Source: Neostapfia colusana
Taxonomy: Eukaryota > Streptophyta > Magnoliopsida > Poales > Poaceae
Length of the DNA: 64,000 bases
Assembly: GCA_030760725.1 (NCBI GenBank)
Contig: JASWHV010000008.1
Span: 47,874,057 to 47,938,056 of the forward strand
Reading direction: 5' to 3'
Shown here: piece by piece, positions 32,001 through 41,948 of the stretch
Layout: each line of letters begins with the position of its first letter
Numbering within the stretch: the stretch's first letter is position 1
Translations under genes and position numbers: made by a program
Notes under the pieces: model-generated
Told to the model about the DNA's origin: nothing
Databases searched by the model: none
What the model saw: the letters and a program-made list of their open reading frames with translations, nothing else

Positions 32001-32811
32001 GGACGAGGTTATAAGGCTAAATCTATGCCTGGTAAACAGTGGTGAAGCCATCGCCATGGAAGTGGACTCCATACTAGAGCGAGACATACACGAGGGTCAA
32101 AAGAAAGACGAGAAGATACAAGAGATCAGGCAACTCACCAAGGAAAATAAAGCTCCGGGTTTTAGAGAGGATGAACAAGGAACGGTGTGGCACGGGAAAA
32201 GAATCTGTGTGCCAGAAGTAAAGGAGATCCATGAATTGATTTTGAAGGAGGATCATGATTCCGACTATTCCATCCATCCTGGGAGTACGAAGATGTACCA
32301 GGACCTCAAGAGCAGGTATTGGTGGTATGGTATGAAGCGAGATGTCGCGGAACATGTTGCCCTATGTGACACATGTCAGTTGGTGAAAGCAGAACATCAA
32401 CGACCCGCGGGATTATTGCAACCACTCAAAGTGCCTAAATGGAAATGGGAAGAGATCAGCATGGATTTCATCGTGGGATTGCCTAGAACCCAATCAGGAT
32501 ATGATTCGATATGGGTCATCATTGATAGGCTAACCAAGGTAGCTCATTTTATCCCCGTGAAAGAAAGCTACAACGGATCCAAATTGGCAGAGCTGTACAT
32601 GTCAAGGATCGTGCGTTACCATGGAGTGCCAAAGAAGATTGTGTCGGATCGAGGGACACAGTTCACCTCAAGGTTCTGGCAGAAGTTGCATGAAACCATG
32701 GGAACCCATCTGAACTTTAGTTCTGCCTATCATCCCCAAACTGACGGGCAGACGGAGAGAACCAATCAGGAGTTGGGACAAGAACTTACCGTATGCGGAG
32801 TTTTCCTATAA
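29032..32811 (+). CDS. gag-pol: gag-pol polyprotein of the Tekay-type chromovirus, frameshifted in integrase
   Basis: One frame of 1,259 residues. Retrotrans_gag domain about 80-230 (LEADDWLKTIESKM, WEEFKRSFRNHYIP); CCHC zinc knuckle at 343 (CFSCGEVGHYAHKC); aspartic protease with DSG at 405 (LFDSGATHSF) and ILGMDWL; reverse transcriptase about 570-760 with catalytic FIDD at 715-718; RNase H from 861 (VYCDASGNGLGC, YTDHKSLKYIF); integrase zinc region about 1080-1125 (two Cys in CDTC); integrase core D1145, D1206 and E1242, a DD35E spacing. Shortly after RTNQ the frame runs into an out-of-frame tail and a stop at 32811. The rest of integrase and the chromodomain continue in the next frame (32771-33457). 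The initiator ATG follows TTCTGCCAG directly. Confidence 0.93.
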   Translation: MAGRGKGRAANPANNNDEACNPHLSGGQDQGCRREGVDPLHQMLENQNQLIQNLTQVVANLHQVPPPQTAPRQPRLSEFLGTQPPKFASAAEPLEADDWLKTIESKMRIIQCQGYERVLFASHQLHGPTADWWTAYMAAHHDPENITWEEFKRSFRNHYIPRGELKNKRKEFLGLQQGNMTVREYLTKFTQLSRYAPRDIETDEQKQDCFVEGLTAEMQCAMSSNEYESFQKMVDRAFVVERKLKALENENKRKAGWSHQASGSNTRPRMMQQPTGQTSRAVVPYSAPRGYNPNYRPPAAPAQPQRQFVQQPHPAYPPRPAVQGPPNQPQDNKGQAPKVGVQCFSCGEVGHYAHKCPKKKPAQPQQQNVTRGRVNHVTMEEAQDAPDVVVGKFPANLHLATLLFDSGATHSFIAQGFVKKYDLATTQMNHMLAVNSPGGEIRTRQVCPKVNLDINGVVFTANLIVIDSQGIDIILGMDWLTKHKGIIHCSTRTVELTHPSGTRVKFITIHKPRRDIKLNQVEVKVEEIRTIREYPDVFPEELPGMPLDCEVEFAIELVPGTAPIYKRPYRMDSKQLEELKDHLRELTEKGYIRPSSSPWGAPVIFVPKKDGTQRLCVDYRALNEVTIKNKYPLPRIEDLFDQLRGACVFSKIDLRSGYHQLKIRQSDIPKTAFVSRYGLYEYTVMPFGLTNAPAYFMYLMNKVFMEYMDKFVVVFIDDILVFSKDEEEHEKHLRLVLQRLREHQLYARLSKCEFWLKRVPFLGHIISEGGISVDPAKIEDIQKWKTPENVGEVRSFLGLAGNYRRFIEGFSKISRPLTKLLEKGITFTWTPQCEMSFQELKKRLTTAPVLVMPDMKKNFTVYCDASGNGLGCVLMQEGHVVAYASRQLRKHEKNYPTHDLELAAVVHTLKIWRHYLMGKRTEIYTDHKSLKYIFTQPDLNLRQRRWLELINDFDVGINYHPGKANVVADALSRKVQVNKLSLEDMPAELKDEVIRLNLCLVNSGEAIAMEVDSILERDIHEGQKKDEKIQEIRQLTKENKAPGFREDEQGTVWHGKRICVPEVKEIHELILKEDHDSDYSIHPGSTKMYQDLKSRYWWYGMKRDVAEHVALCDTCQLVKAEHQRPAGLLQPLKVPKWKWEEISMDFIVGLPRTQSGYDSIWVIIDRLTKVAHFIPVKESYNGSKLAELYMSRIVRYHGVPKKIVSDRGTQFTSRFWQKLHETMGTHLNFSSAYHPQTDGQTERTNQELGQELTVCGVFL

Positions 32812-33457
32812 CAACAGCTATCAAGCTAGTATGAAGATGTCGCCGTTTGAAGCTTTGTACGGGAGGAAGTGCAGAACTCCCCTATTTTGGAACCAAACAG
32901 GGGAAAGTAAAGTGTTTGGTCCAGAAGTACTACAAGAAGCCGAGGCGAAGGTGAGGGAAATTCGCAATAACTTGAGGATAGCACAGACACGCCAAAAGAG
33001 CTATGCCGATGTACGAAGAAGAGAGCTCGTTTTCAACGTGGGAGACTATGTCTATCTCAAGGTGTCCCCTATCAGAGGACTTCGTCGGTTCAAGGTGAAA
33101 GGGAAGTTGGCACCTCGATACATCGGACCCTTTCAAGTTTTGGAGAGGAAAGGCGAAGTGGCGTATCAATTAGGATTACCGGCTCGTCTATCGGATGTGC
33201 ACGATGTGTTCCATGTGTCACAACTCAAGAAATGCCTGAGAACGCCTGAAGAGGTGTTACCCATGAATGAAGTGGATGTAGCTGAAGATTTGTCTTATGC
33301 CGAGCAACCATACAAGATTTTGGAGACAATGGAACGCCTCACCAGAAATAAAAGAATCCGGATGTGCAAGGTGCAATGGAAGCATCACTCAGAAGAGGAA
33401 GCCACCTGGGAGCGGGAAGATGAGCTCAAGGCACAATTTCCGGAATTATTTTCTTAG
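32771..33457 (+). pseudogene. integrase C-terminus and chromodomain, separated by a frameshift
   Basis: Continues pol in the +1 frame from 32771 (SWDKNLPYAEFSYNNSYQ) to the stop at 33457. The first ATG of this frame is at 32831. It has the integrase C-terminal GPY/F-type region (LAPRYIGPFQVLERKGEVAY) and a chromodomain-like end (RNKRIRMCKVQWKHHSEEEA, TWEREDELKAQFPELF), which in chromoviruses is thought to guide insertion to heterochromatin. Compared with the family layout, about 15 codons between RTNQ and SWDKN are missing along with the frame. No functional integrase is expected from this copy. Confidence 0.85.
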
Positions 33458-33488
33458 AACCACCAATCTCGAGGTCGAGATTTCTTTT

Positions 33489-33500
33489 AAGGGGGGTAGA
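33489..33500 (+). promoter_or_regulatory. polypurine tract of the Tekay-type element
   Basis: AAGGGGGGTAGA, two bases before the 3' LTR start TGTAACACCCC at 33503. Primes plus-strand DNA synthesis. Confidence 0.88.
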
Positions 33501-33502
33501 GC

Positions 33503-36500
33503 TGTAACACCCCAAAATTTTGATTCAAAACCCTAAATCATGTTAAGAGGGGGATTTAAAATTTTTTGGACGTGTTGCATGTTTTGCAAAAATTCAAATT
33601 CAAACTGGAATTCAAATTAAACTCAAATCAGAAAAGAAATAGAAAAAGAAAAAGAGAAAACAGAAAAAACCGGCCAGTGGGCCGAAACCCACCAGCCGGC
33701 CCAGCCAGCGCCCGCGCCAGCCCGCAGCCGCGCGCGCTGCTGCCTCACTCTGATAGGTGGGACCCACCCGATCTTCGTCTACCTCGCGACAGCGCCGGAC
33801 TCCCTCGCACCCGAATCAAAACCGATCGGGATTTCGGCATATCCCCGCTGAATTCTGTTCGTAGGCGACGCGGACATGATCTAAACCACCCCGCCGCCCT
33901 CCCCCGTCTATAAAAACCCCGGTCTCGTTCTGTTTTTCCCACGCGATCGCCGATTTCTCCTCCGGTGAGAACCGAGACTTCTCCGGCAAATTCTGGCTGA
34001 TCTAAGCTCGGAAATTCCGATCTAACTCGCTGGTCTTGATCCACCGCCTCCGGGGAACCTTGCAGGTGCAGAAAACTCGGTGACTTGCGGTGTAAACACA
34101 GCGCCGACGAGCCTCGCCGTGGTTTCACCTCGGACCTCGTCGCCGATCATCTTCCAGGACCCCCGAGCTCAAGAAAACCCCCGAGGTGAGATCCCCGACC
34201 TCCCCTCCACCGATCTATACCATAAAATCACAGTTCTAGGAAGAATTCTCGAAGATCCGAAAGTCTCCGGCGAGATCGCCGCTTCCCGCCGCCGTGCGCC
34301 GCCGGCAGCGCCGCCCGCGTTCGATCAGAGCGACATGGCCGCTTGTGCGCCGTTTATTTTAAATCGCACGGTAGGGTTTAAATCCCCGCGTACCGGTTCG
34401 ATGTTATAATCTCGGCCGTCGGTTTAAAATCGGACGGTCCACGTCAGCCCCGCGTTATAAAGACTGGAAATCTTACGTGCTACCCCCTGGGGTTCTCGGG
34501 AAATAAGAGCTAGCCCCGGAAACTTCTGATCTAGCCCCTGGAACTTCAGAAAATCATGTAAATTCATTTAAAAATCAGTTTTAACCCCTGAACTTAATAA
34601 AAATTAGGAAAAACACCTCTGTTATGTATAGCTAGACCCCTGGAAATTCTTAAAATAATATGATAGACCCTGCAGTAGGGTGAGTTTACCTTTTTAGCCC
34701 TGTTTAGTATTTAATTTAGGAAATTGAATATGTGGCTAGTGTTTAAAAATTAAAAAGTGGGACAAACATATTGTCAAAATTTAATTAAAGACTTTCTCAG
34801 TATTTAGGAAACTTTGGAGTGAGATAAAAACATATTTTGGGCTGAATTGAATCTGTTTAATTTATTATTCACATTTAGGGACACATTTTTAAGTAATGAA
34901 TAGTTTTAGAAAATAGGGAAAATAATTGTGAAATAGTTTACATCAGAGGCAAAGGTCAAAATATGTTATTAAATTATTTAGGACCAGAACCTATTCTGTT
35001 TAGATGATGTGTATTACTAATTTCATAATAAAGTACACATTTATGCATGGGAAAATAAATCTGAAAATATAGCAACTAGTAAATGATAAATGGAGTTTCT
35101 AAAATCCAAAGAACTCAGTTTAGGGTTGGTAGAAATTCTGAAGGCACATATGGAGAAGAAAAATATTTTTCATACATACTTGGTAGTCAAAAGGTGTAGT
35201 AGTTGAATATAAGGAATTTATTTAAATTTGAAACACACACACACACACATATATATATAGTATGTAAGTATAAATGTGAACACCAAAGTAGGAATCATAT
35301 ACACATGATTAAAAGTGCATGCAAGCCACAAATCAACACATATAGAGTAACCACAACACATATAATGGTGAATGACTTTCATAAATATGAATGTGTGGTT
35401 TGTATGAAGTGGAAGTGTGAACTATGTCTTATGGATTGTTGTTTTTCTTTTGCTATGTGTGATGATATGATGTAGAACCTGCTCAAGAGCAAGTTATTCC
35501 TTTCCAAGATCAGGACTACCCATTTCAAGAGCAGCAAGAAGGAGGCAAGTGTCCTTGACCACTTTGATCCTATGCTAGGATGTGTAGATAGAATTATTTG
35601 CATTGTCAATTGAAATATGAAACCCATGCTAGGAAGTTTCCCTAGAATTGCATTACCTTGTTTCCTTGTAGCTTGGGTTGGGATTTATTTTATCATGTCA
35701 TTCATTATTGTGCATATGCTTAGCCATGCCTAGAATGGGATATTTGGGACATGAGATCATCAGTTTATTTTACCATATTCTTGAATGAGATATTGTGAGT
35801 TATGTAGAGGTAGGGATCAAGGAAAGTTGGATCTTTTGGTTGTGTGCTGGGTGCACGAGACTCGGGTTTGTGTTTAGTACTTGCCTGGATCCTAAGGACC
35901 GGTTCATGGAGCATGTAACCTGGCTTTACAGTGCCAACCACATGCTGAGATGGGGCAGCTTGGCCAATTAATTAGGTGTATCCCCGGCGTAGTATGGGTG
36001 TGTTGGATGGTGCGGGGAATAGGTTTCAGCTGGACTACCATATGAACCACAAGGCTCAAGAGGGGGCCACTGCAGCGGGGTTGGAGCCTCTTGTATGCTG
36101 TTAGGGGTGAAACCTCAGTGGGCCCATGCTCGTCGGGAATCCCTTTGTAAAGGCTTCGTAGTGATCTCCTGGCTACACACCTGGGAAGTGTGAATGTGGT
36201 TCGTAGCCAGTGGCATAATGGAGGTTCTTTTAGTCCACCCGGCAACGGGGGATGAAATCACTACATGTGGGTACAGTGGTACAAACTCTGCAGAGTCAAA
36301 ACTGTCATGACAGCCGTGCTCACGGTCAAGAGCGGCTTGGACTTATTCATGATTAGAGGATTGATGGTTTTGGAAGTTGTGGATGTTAAGCGGGGAGCTT
36401 AACATTGGAAATGAGGTTATGGTTATTTGATTATGATGAAGGGATGGGAGATTGGGATCATTTCACCTGTGTAGTAATGTAGGTGCTTAAAAAGCTAAGG

Positions 36501-36947
36501 TGATAGGTATTAATTGCATAGTGCTTTAACCATGAGTTTAACCTCTCCTTGTTCTAGCCATGCATGACATAATTTTCCCACACTTGCTGAGTACCATTGG
36601 TACTCAACCTTGCATATTTGTTGGTTTATATTGCTGCTCAGGACAAGATAATGAGGTGGTGTATAATGATCAAGACTTTGGACCCGAAGAAGGCTTCTAG
36701 GTTCATGGAGACCCCCGGGCAACGCCTGCAATGGAGCTCACAAGAATAATATTCCGCTGCTAGTTTATTTACTTGTGATGAACTTATTATTGTCCATCGA
36801 GACATTTGCTATGTAAGACTTATTTATATTCGACACCTGGCTTGTAATAAATGATGCTTCACTATTTGTCATCATATGTATGAGAAAATGATCCTGGCAT
36901 ACATGTGATATTCACTTGGTTGTTCTTCGGAAAAACCGGGTGTGACA
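33503..36947 (+). mobile_element. 3' LTR of the Tekay-type element
   Basis: 3,445 bp, TGTAACACCCC to CCGGGTGTGACA. Nearly identical to 24286-27729 at an offset of 9,217. Differences seen include CACACTGACAGGCGG versus CACTCTGATAGGTGG near the start, several CG to CA or TG changes, and a (CA)n in place of part of the (TA)n near 35235. TATA box at 33909-33915. Confidence 0.95.
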
Positions 36948-36952
36948 ATTTC
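36948..36952. repeat. target-site duplication ATTTC, right
   Basis: Directly follows the 3' LTR; matches 24281-24285. Confidence 0.93.
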
Positions 36953-37269
36953 CCTTCGGGGACTACGGTTGAATGGGAGCCTTGCACGCCGCCGTGAAGA
37001 TCTGTGCGTGTTGCCAGTGTTGGTTGTCCATAGAGATGGACAACCAACTTTTGCTTAGCTTAGGTAGTAAGCCAGAGTATCTATTAGCTTCCGCTGTAGT
37101 TATTTTATGCATATTTGTTTAACAAACAAGTATGTATGACTTTTGTAAGAAGCCAGTAAGCTTTGATGTAATACATGTTCTTTACCGTGTGTGCTGTCGG
37201 GTGTCGCATCGCACGGTACTACCCTCTGTGATTCCTGGAATGGACGGGACATAAAGTGGGTCCGTCACA
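36948..37269 (+). mobile_element. LTR A, 3' end
   Basis: Resumes LTR A after the Tekay-type insert. CTTGCACGCCGCCGTGAAG matches GTCGTGCACGCCGCAGAG at 58881 in LTR C, and GTGTGCTGTCGGGTGTCGCATCG matches the 59058 region. It ends GGGTCCGTCACA at 37269, equivalent to the C LTR end GGGTCGTGTCA at 59132. Together with 23065-24285 it accounts for the last 1.5 kb of the LTR. Confidence 0.8.
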
Positions 37270-38424
37270 GCCTTGTATCAGAGCCGCATTGGGGATAGCA
37301 CACAAAATAAAGATCATATTACGTGAAAAATGTATGATTACGGTGAGGAGTCGATAGTCTGCCCACATAAGGATTATTAATAGCATATTTACTTAAGGTG
37401 GCTACAATAACTTGTGTGTTGCTCTTCAGTATTTAAATTCAGTAACGACACACCTACGTGGAGGTAAGGATAGTTTGGTATGCCACCCAAAGCGGTTCAA
37501 TTTCGCTTAGCTCCCTCATGTGAGGAAAGTAGCACGAGATGTTTCGTTCAACAATGAACAGAAAGTGAATATGTTTTCTAAGACTCTTCATGTCTTGGAC
37601 ACATATAAATTGTACTAGCCTCCAGTGCGCAAACCCAAGGGCAAGAGAAGGAGACCCCATCATGTGGTTTGTAACACGATGTATGTTCTCTAGGACTCTC
37701 CATGTTCTAGGGGACATACGAAAATGCTAGTCCACAAGTGTGCTTAAGTGCAAAGATGTGGAGCCCTCCGTCAGGTGGTGAATAACCAGACCATGTACCT
37801 TGAGACGTGACTTCACTCAAGGATGACTGTATAGCAATGATACGGGCGTATGTCTTTAATTTCAATATGGACCTGCCTGAATTTGATGAACCATTTAGTG
37901 TTTCTTGCAGGTACATTGACCACGATAACGTATTGCGATAGAAAACGTGTGCGAGTGACCAATCTTAGTGCCATCTGTAAGACATAATACTGGTGTAAGC
38001 CGGTTAGGATTTACTTTTGGTGAGGCAACGTAGTACCTACATGTCTTTTACACTGCATTGATTTAATAATCCTTTTTTTCCTATAAGAGATGATTCATAA
38101 GTTAGCTCTCAATTAAAAATGGAAGTTTTACAGCACGTAGTAGTTATGATAATCTAATTTGGAACTAAGAGTCAAATTGGAATATAGGAAAAACTTCAAA
38201 AGCCTAAAAATAAAGTGTTCTGTTCTCTAGCAAACACCCTGCTGGAACTTTGACAGAGCATAGCTTTTAGTAGCTTTAACCAATGGAGGTGTTATATACT
38301 GTTCTGGAAAGGTATTGAAGTATTCTACAGCGTTGCTGTAGAGTTCCATAACAGAATCATATGCCAAACTGGTAGAAGTAGGGCAATGAGACTGATGGAA
38401 TTTTCCTGTCGTTGTGGCTGCGGA
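37270..38424 (+). other. leader of gypsy element A, with degenerate PBS
   Basis: A PBS-like GCCTTGTATCAGAGCCGC follows the LTR at 37270; the expected TGGTATCAGAGC has become TTGTATCAGAGC. The leader resembles that of element C (59133-60632): GTATGTTCTCTAGGACTCTCCATG blocks, TTTCTTGCAGGTACATTGACC near 37901 (C: TTTCTGCAGGTAGCCTTACC), and one TCTGGAAAGGTATTGAAG motif near 38303. The upstream ORF found in C is missing: the leader passes almost directly into gag. The segment from 37869 on recurs at 47615. Confidence 0.65.
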
Positions 38425-39330
38425 ATGGTTCGTACACGCGGTACACCCGAGGTGGGAGGTTCGAGCCAGCAGGGGGTGGATGACTCCCAGCAGCAACATG
38501 GTCAAAATGATACCCCGTGGATGCAACCGCCAACACCGCCTCCACTTACATTAGCGGACGTGGTCGCTGCAATGGTGGGTTCGCGGGAGGAGCAAACCGA
38601 ATTGCTCCACACCATCGTCCTAAATACGTCCCGAGTGGGAGGACGTCAAGAAGGGCTATCGCCAGCCCCAAAACAGCAGTTACATGGACTTTTTGGTGAC
38701 TCACCCTCCAGTATTCACCAATGCCGATGAACCTCTAGAGGCTGATAATTGGCTGCGGACCATCGAGTCAAAGTTCGGACTGCCCCAATGTACCGAGGAG
38801 CAGAAGACTCTCTTCGAAGCACAACAGCTTCATGGCTCAGCTGGCACGTAGTGGGCGAACCACCTCGGCTCACTGCCCGCTGGTTGTGCGGTAACATGGA
38901 CTAAATTCTGGGAGGCATTCCACGCCTACCATATTCCTCACGGAATAATGATGAGGAAGCTGCAAGAGTTCATGGAGCTGAAGCAAGGATGACGGAGTTC
39001 TCACAAGTACTCCAGAATATTCAACCATCTATCGCAATATGCGACATAACAAGTCAACGCGGAGGATAAAACTGAACAGTTTCTTCCAGGGCTTAAACTC
39101 CAAGTTAAAAGAAAAACTTGTTCTGTTTAATCGCGGTCCGCTCAACGATCTAGTCAATGCCGTGATTATGCAAGAGGACACAACCCGTGAGGTGGTCACG
39201 GAGGAAAAGAAGAGAAGTGCTCCGCAGAACAGCGGAGGAGGACCCCCGCAGGAGTATCGGATGGTGTATTGAACGCCGTTCCAAAAACGGTGGCAACCAC
39301 GAGTTGATCGCCAATGTTCGGGCTTCCGAC
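38425..39330 (+). pseudogene. gag of element A, heavily broken
   Basis: Starts MVRTRGTPEVGGSSQQG, like the gag of element C (MTRTRANPDVGGTSQGG). It follows that gag through LTLADVVAAMVGSREEQTEL, then a frameshift, ADEPLEADNWLRTIESKFGL, HAYHIPHGIMMRKLQEFMEL and finally EYRMVY before a stop at 39269. Several stops (for example at about 38848 and 38991) and frameshifts break it. Similarity fades near 39330, before the zinc knuckle; no protease or RT follows. Identical copy at 48171-49076. Confidence 0.8.
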
Positions 39331-40181
39331 TGTAAAAGTCCCAAAAATTATGAATGCAATAAACTGAATGTTGAATACTATTGTGTTTAAAATTCATGAA
39401 AATGGGACATTTAAAAAGTTTCTACACGTGATGATGCACATAGGTGTCCAACCAAACGAGCTCGAATATTCATTTGAAATGTTTTAAGTCAAGGTTGAAT
39501 TAAACACCCTGTGTAAAGTTCCCATGTGCAAGAGGAGTTTTAAATTCAGATTTTGAACTCGCTTTGTTCACTCAAATTCAAATGTGGTCATCACAAAAAG
39601 AGGATGCAAACTGTGGTTGCAAACATCCCATTTGCAGCAGCCAAATTAAAAGTTAGAATCCATATTTGAATTCTTCAGGTCCAAATTATTAGGAATGCAA
39701 AGTTTGAATAAATTTGGAGAACTTTTCTATTCATTTCAAAGGGGACTTTAAATTGCGTGGGAATTAAAATTCAGATTTGAATTTGGATGAGACTTGTCAA
39801 TTGCCCCAAATAAATTTCAGAATTAAACTCCACAAATGTAATTTGGATCACCTGTCAAATTTGAGGGATTTTTGTGAGGATAAGAAGGGGAGAAATGGGG
39901 GACCCACTTGTCATTGAGATAATTACACTTACACATGAAGTAATCGGGCCCTCTGTTTTTCACTCGAACCCACTGAGCACCAGCGCGCCACCGAGGCCAG
40001 CGCGCTGCCACCTCCCGAGCAGCTCGTAACTCGTTTCTTTGCTCTTATCAGCTCAAACAAGGAGTGTTTCACCTCACAAACCGAACCCCGACATAGTTTG
40101 CCCTCCTCACACGCTCTACCCGACGAACTCACGGCCACAAGCGAGCAACCTTTGGTCCACCGGCACCTGGACGTCTCGGTT
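39331..40181 (+). other. AT-rich, LTR-like DNA of element A
   Basis: Non-coding. Rich in TTCAAATTCAAA-type words and ending in GGGGGACCCACTTGTCA (39896) followed by a GC-rich patch. This matches in style the LTR C stretch that leads to GTGGGACCCACATGTCAGC at 45953. It may be the start of the 3' LTR of A joined to the truncated gag by a deletion, but no TGTAAGGGCC start is found. Interrupted at 40182 by copia-2. Copy at 49077-49927. Confidence 0.45.
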
Positions 40182-41534
40182 TGAATGTGGCCTAGAGGGG
40201 GGGTGAATAGGCCTTTAAAAGATTCCTGCCCACTTAATAAAATTATCAAAAACTTGATTGACCGCACTAGTCCGGTTGTGTGGGCGGCTAGTCCGGTGTG
40301 CTGAATTATGTGAGTTAATTAAGTGTGTTTCAAAAATTTAATCTTTCAGCAGCGGAATGAGAACAACAGTTTTTATAAATTAATTTATTGTATGGATGCA
40401 CGTGCAAACTTATAAGTAACTCAAATGATGACTAGCAAACTAGTGATTTAATGTATCAAAATGTAAAATAAATGACAGACAAAAGACACAAATTTTTACC
40501 GAGGTTCGATCTCACCAAGAGATCTACGTCCTCGTTGAGGAAGCTCACACAGAGCCGGGTTCCCAACCCTTTCCCTCTTCAAGTCACCACACAGGCCGAC
40601 TTGACTTCACTATCAAGTGTAATCACCGTGTTTGTGGGGCAACCTCACACGTTGAGGGCTCCCACAAGAATTACAATGAGAAGTTGATCAAATACACTCA
40701 AAAAGATTACAATGCAGAATATGAGTGTAGAGAAATCAAACCCCAAGAGCTCACAACGAAGGGACGACGATCTCCCAATCCCAAATCCAAGTATTTGATT
40801 GATCTTCACCTTTTTGCACCTTAGATGTATGGGGAGACTTGTTTTTGGGCTCTTGGGACAGGTGGCGGCGCTAGGGTTTTTGTTTTTGACAGTATGAGTC
40901 GTGTCTCACTTTAGAAACAACGAAGGACCTCTTTTTATAGGGTTTCCAAAGAAGTTACCGTTGTTAAACCTACTACCGGACTAGTCCGGTATATGATCGG
41001 ACTTGTCCGGTCTACTTCCAGTGGGTTAACCGGACTAGTCCGGTCCACAAACCGGACTTGTCCGGTGCTATGTGAAATGGGGTTCCAGAAACTTCAGCGG
41101 ACTAGTCCTGTCGCTTGGATCGACTAGTCCGCAGTCCTCTAAAGAGGACAACAGAGACATGACCGGACTAGTCCGGTCCAAAACCGGACTTGTCCGGTTG
41201 AGTTCCAGTAAGCTGACCGGACTAGTCCGATCCATGGACGGACTAGTCCGGTGTTCAGTGGATTTTAGTTGATTATTAGCCCTTACCCTTACGCAAAGTC
41301 ATGAGCTCTTGGGATGTGTCTCTCACACACAACCTATACATTTATATCTACTTTTCTCTTCTAAATTCCACTAAAGTATTCCTTTTCGGGCACCACTCTA
41401 TTTTTTACCTTTTTGTGTGTGCCGAGCCAGTTCACTTTGTTTATCCTGCAATCATCTTAATAGTTTCATTAGGATCTCATATGTTCGTCATCAATTAGCC
41501 AAAACCCACAAGGGATATCCTAGATGCACTTACA
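40182..41534 (-). mobile_element. 3' LTR of copia-2
   Basis: 1,353 bp, minus strand TGTAAGTGCATCTAGG (41534) to CCACATTCA (40182). A minus-strand TATA box TATAAAAAG lies at 40931-40939. GGACTAGTCC and GGACTTGTCC palindromes lie at 40262-40300 and 40974-41252. Shorter than the copia-1 LTR, but with the same arrangement of palindromes upstream of the TATA box. The 5' LTR is not in the window, so age cannot be estimated. Confidence 0.85.
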
Positions 41535-41948
41535 ATCTCCCCCTTTCTGGTGATTGATGACAACTATTTGAGATATCACAATTGAGAATAAAAAGTTGAT
41601 TTTCATAAAGTGTGCACATATGAGAATAATAAAGAATTCACAAAAAGCTTCTCACATATGCACACACCTTATGGTGGGGTGCCTCACAGGTGTGTGATAA
41701 ACAAAATATGATAAATTAAAGACAAACAATAGTGAACATATAAGTAGTGCATGAGAGCATAGTGCATCACACATAAGAAAAGAAATAGTGCATTACAAGT
41801 CCTTTAAAATAGGTACATGTCCTTGATCACAAGAGATCTTAATAACTATTACTAGATAGTTCAAGTCCAAATCTTATCTCAATCTCTCCTAATCTCAATC
41901 TCTCCCCCTTTGGCATCAAGGCACCAAAAAGGGAAAAATTGAGGGGAA
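41535..41948 (-). other. PPT and 3' untranslated region of copia-2
   Basis: Minus strand CCAGAAAGGGGGAGATTG directly before the LTR (plus 41535-41550) is the PPT. A second run AAAGGGGGAGAG lies at 41900-41911 next to GGCATCAAGGCACCAAAAAG, matching copia-1 at 8690-8718. No gene in the rest. Confidence 0.75.

Larger units (their letters stand above)
24286..36947 (+). mobile_element. complete Tekay-type chromovirus (Ty3/gypsy), 12.7 kb
   Basis: Two LTRs of 3,444 and 3,445 bp (24286-27729 and 33503-36947), PBS, upstream ORF, gag-pol, PPT and a perfect 5 bp TSD (ATTTC). The order PR, RT, RNase H, integrase with a C-terminal chromodomain-like segment identifies a Ty3/gypsy chromovirus. Long LTRs, the TGTAACACCCC start and the extra ORF before gag fit the Tekay clade of grasses. 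By eye the LTRs differ at roughly one base per hundred in their first kilobase, many changes being CG to TG or CA, so insertion is fairly recent. A deletion in the integrase region disrupts pol. The element sits inside LTR A. Confidence 0.93.

Noticed and set aside
36948..37269. Start of a separate element after the Tekay-type insertion
   Set aside because: The ATTTC duplication and collinearity with LTR C show that this is the continuation of LTR A from 24285.
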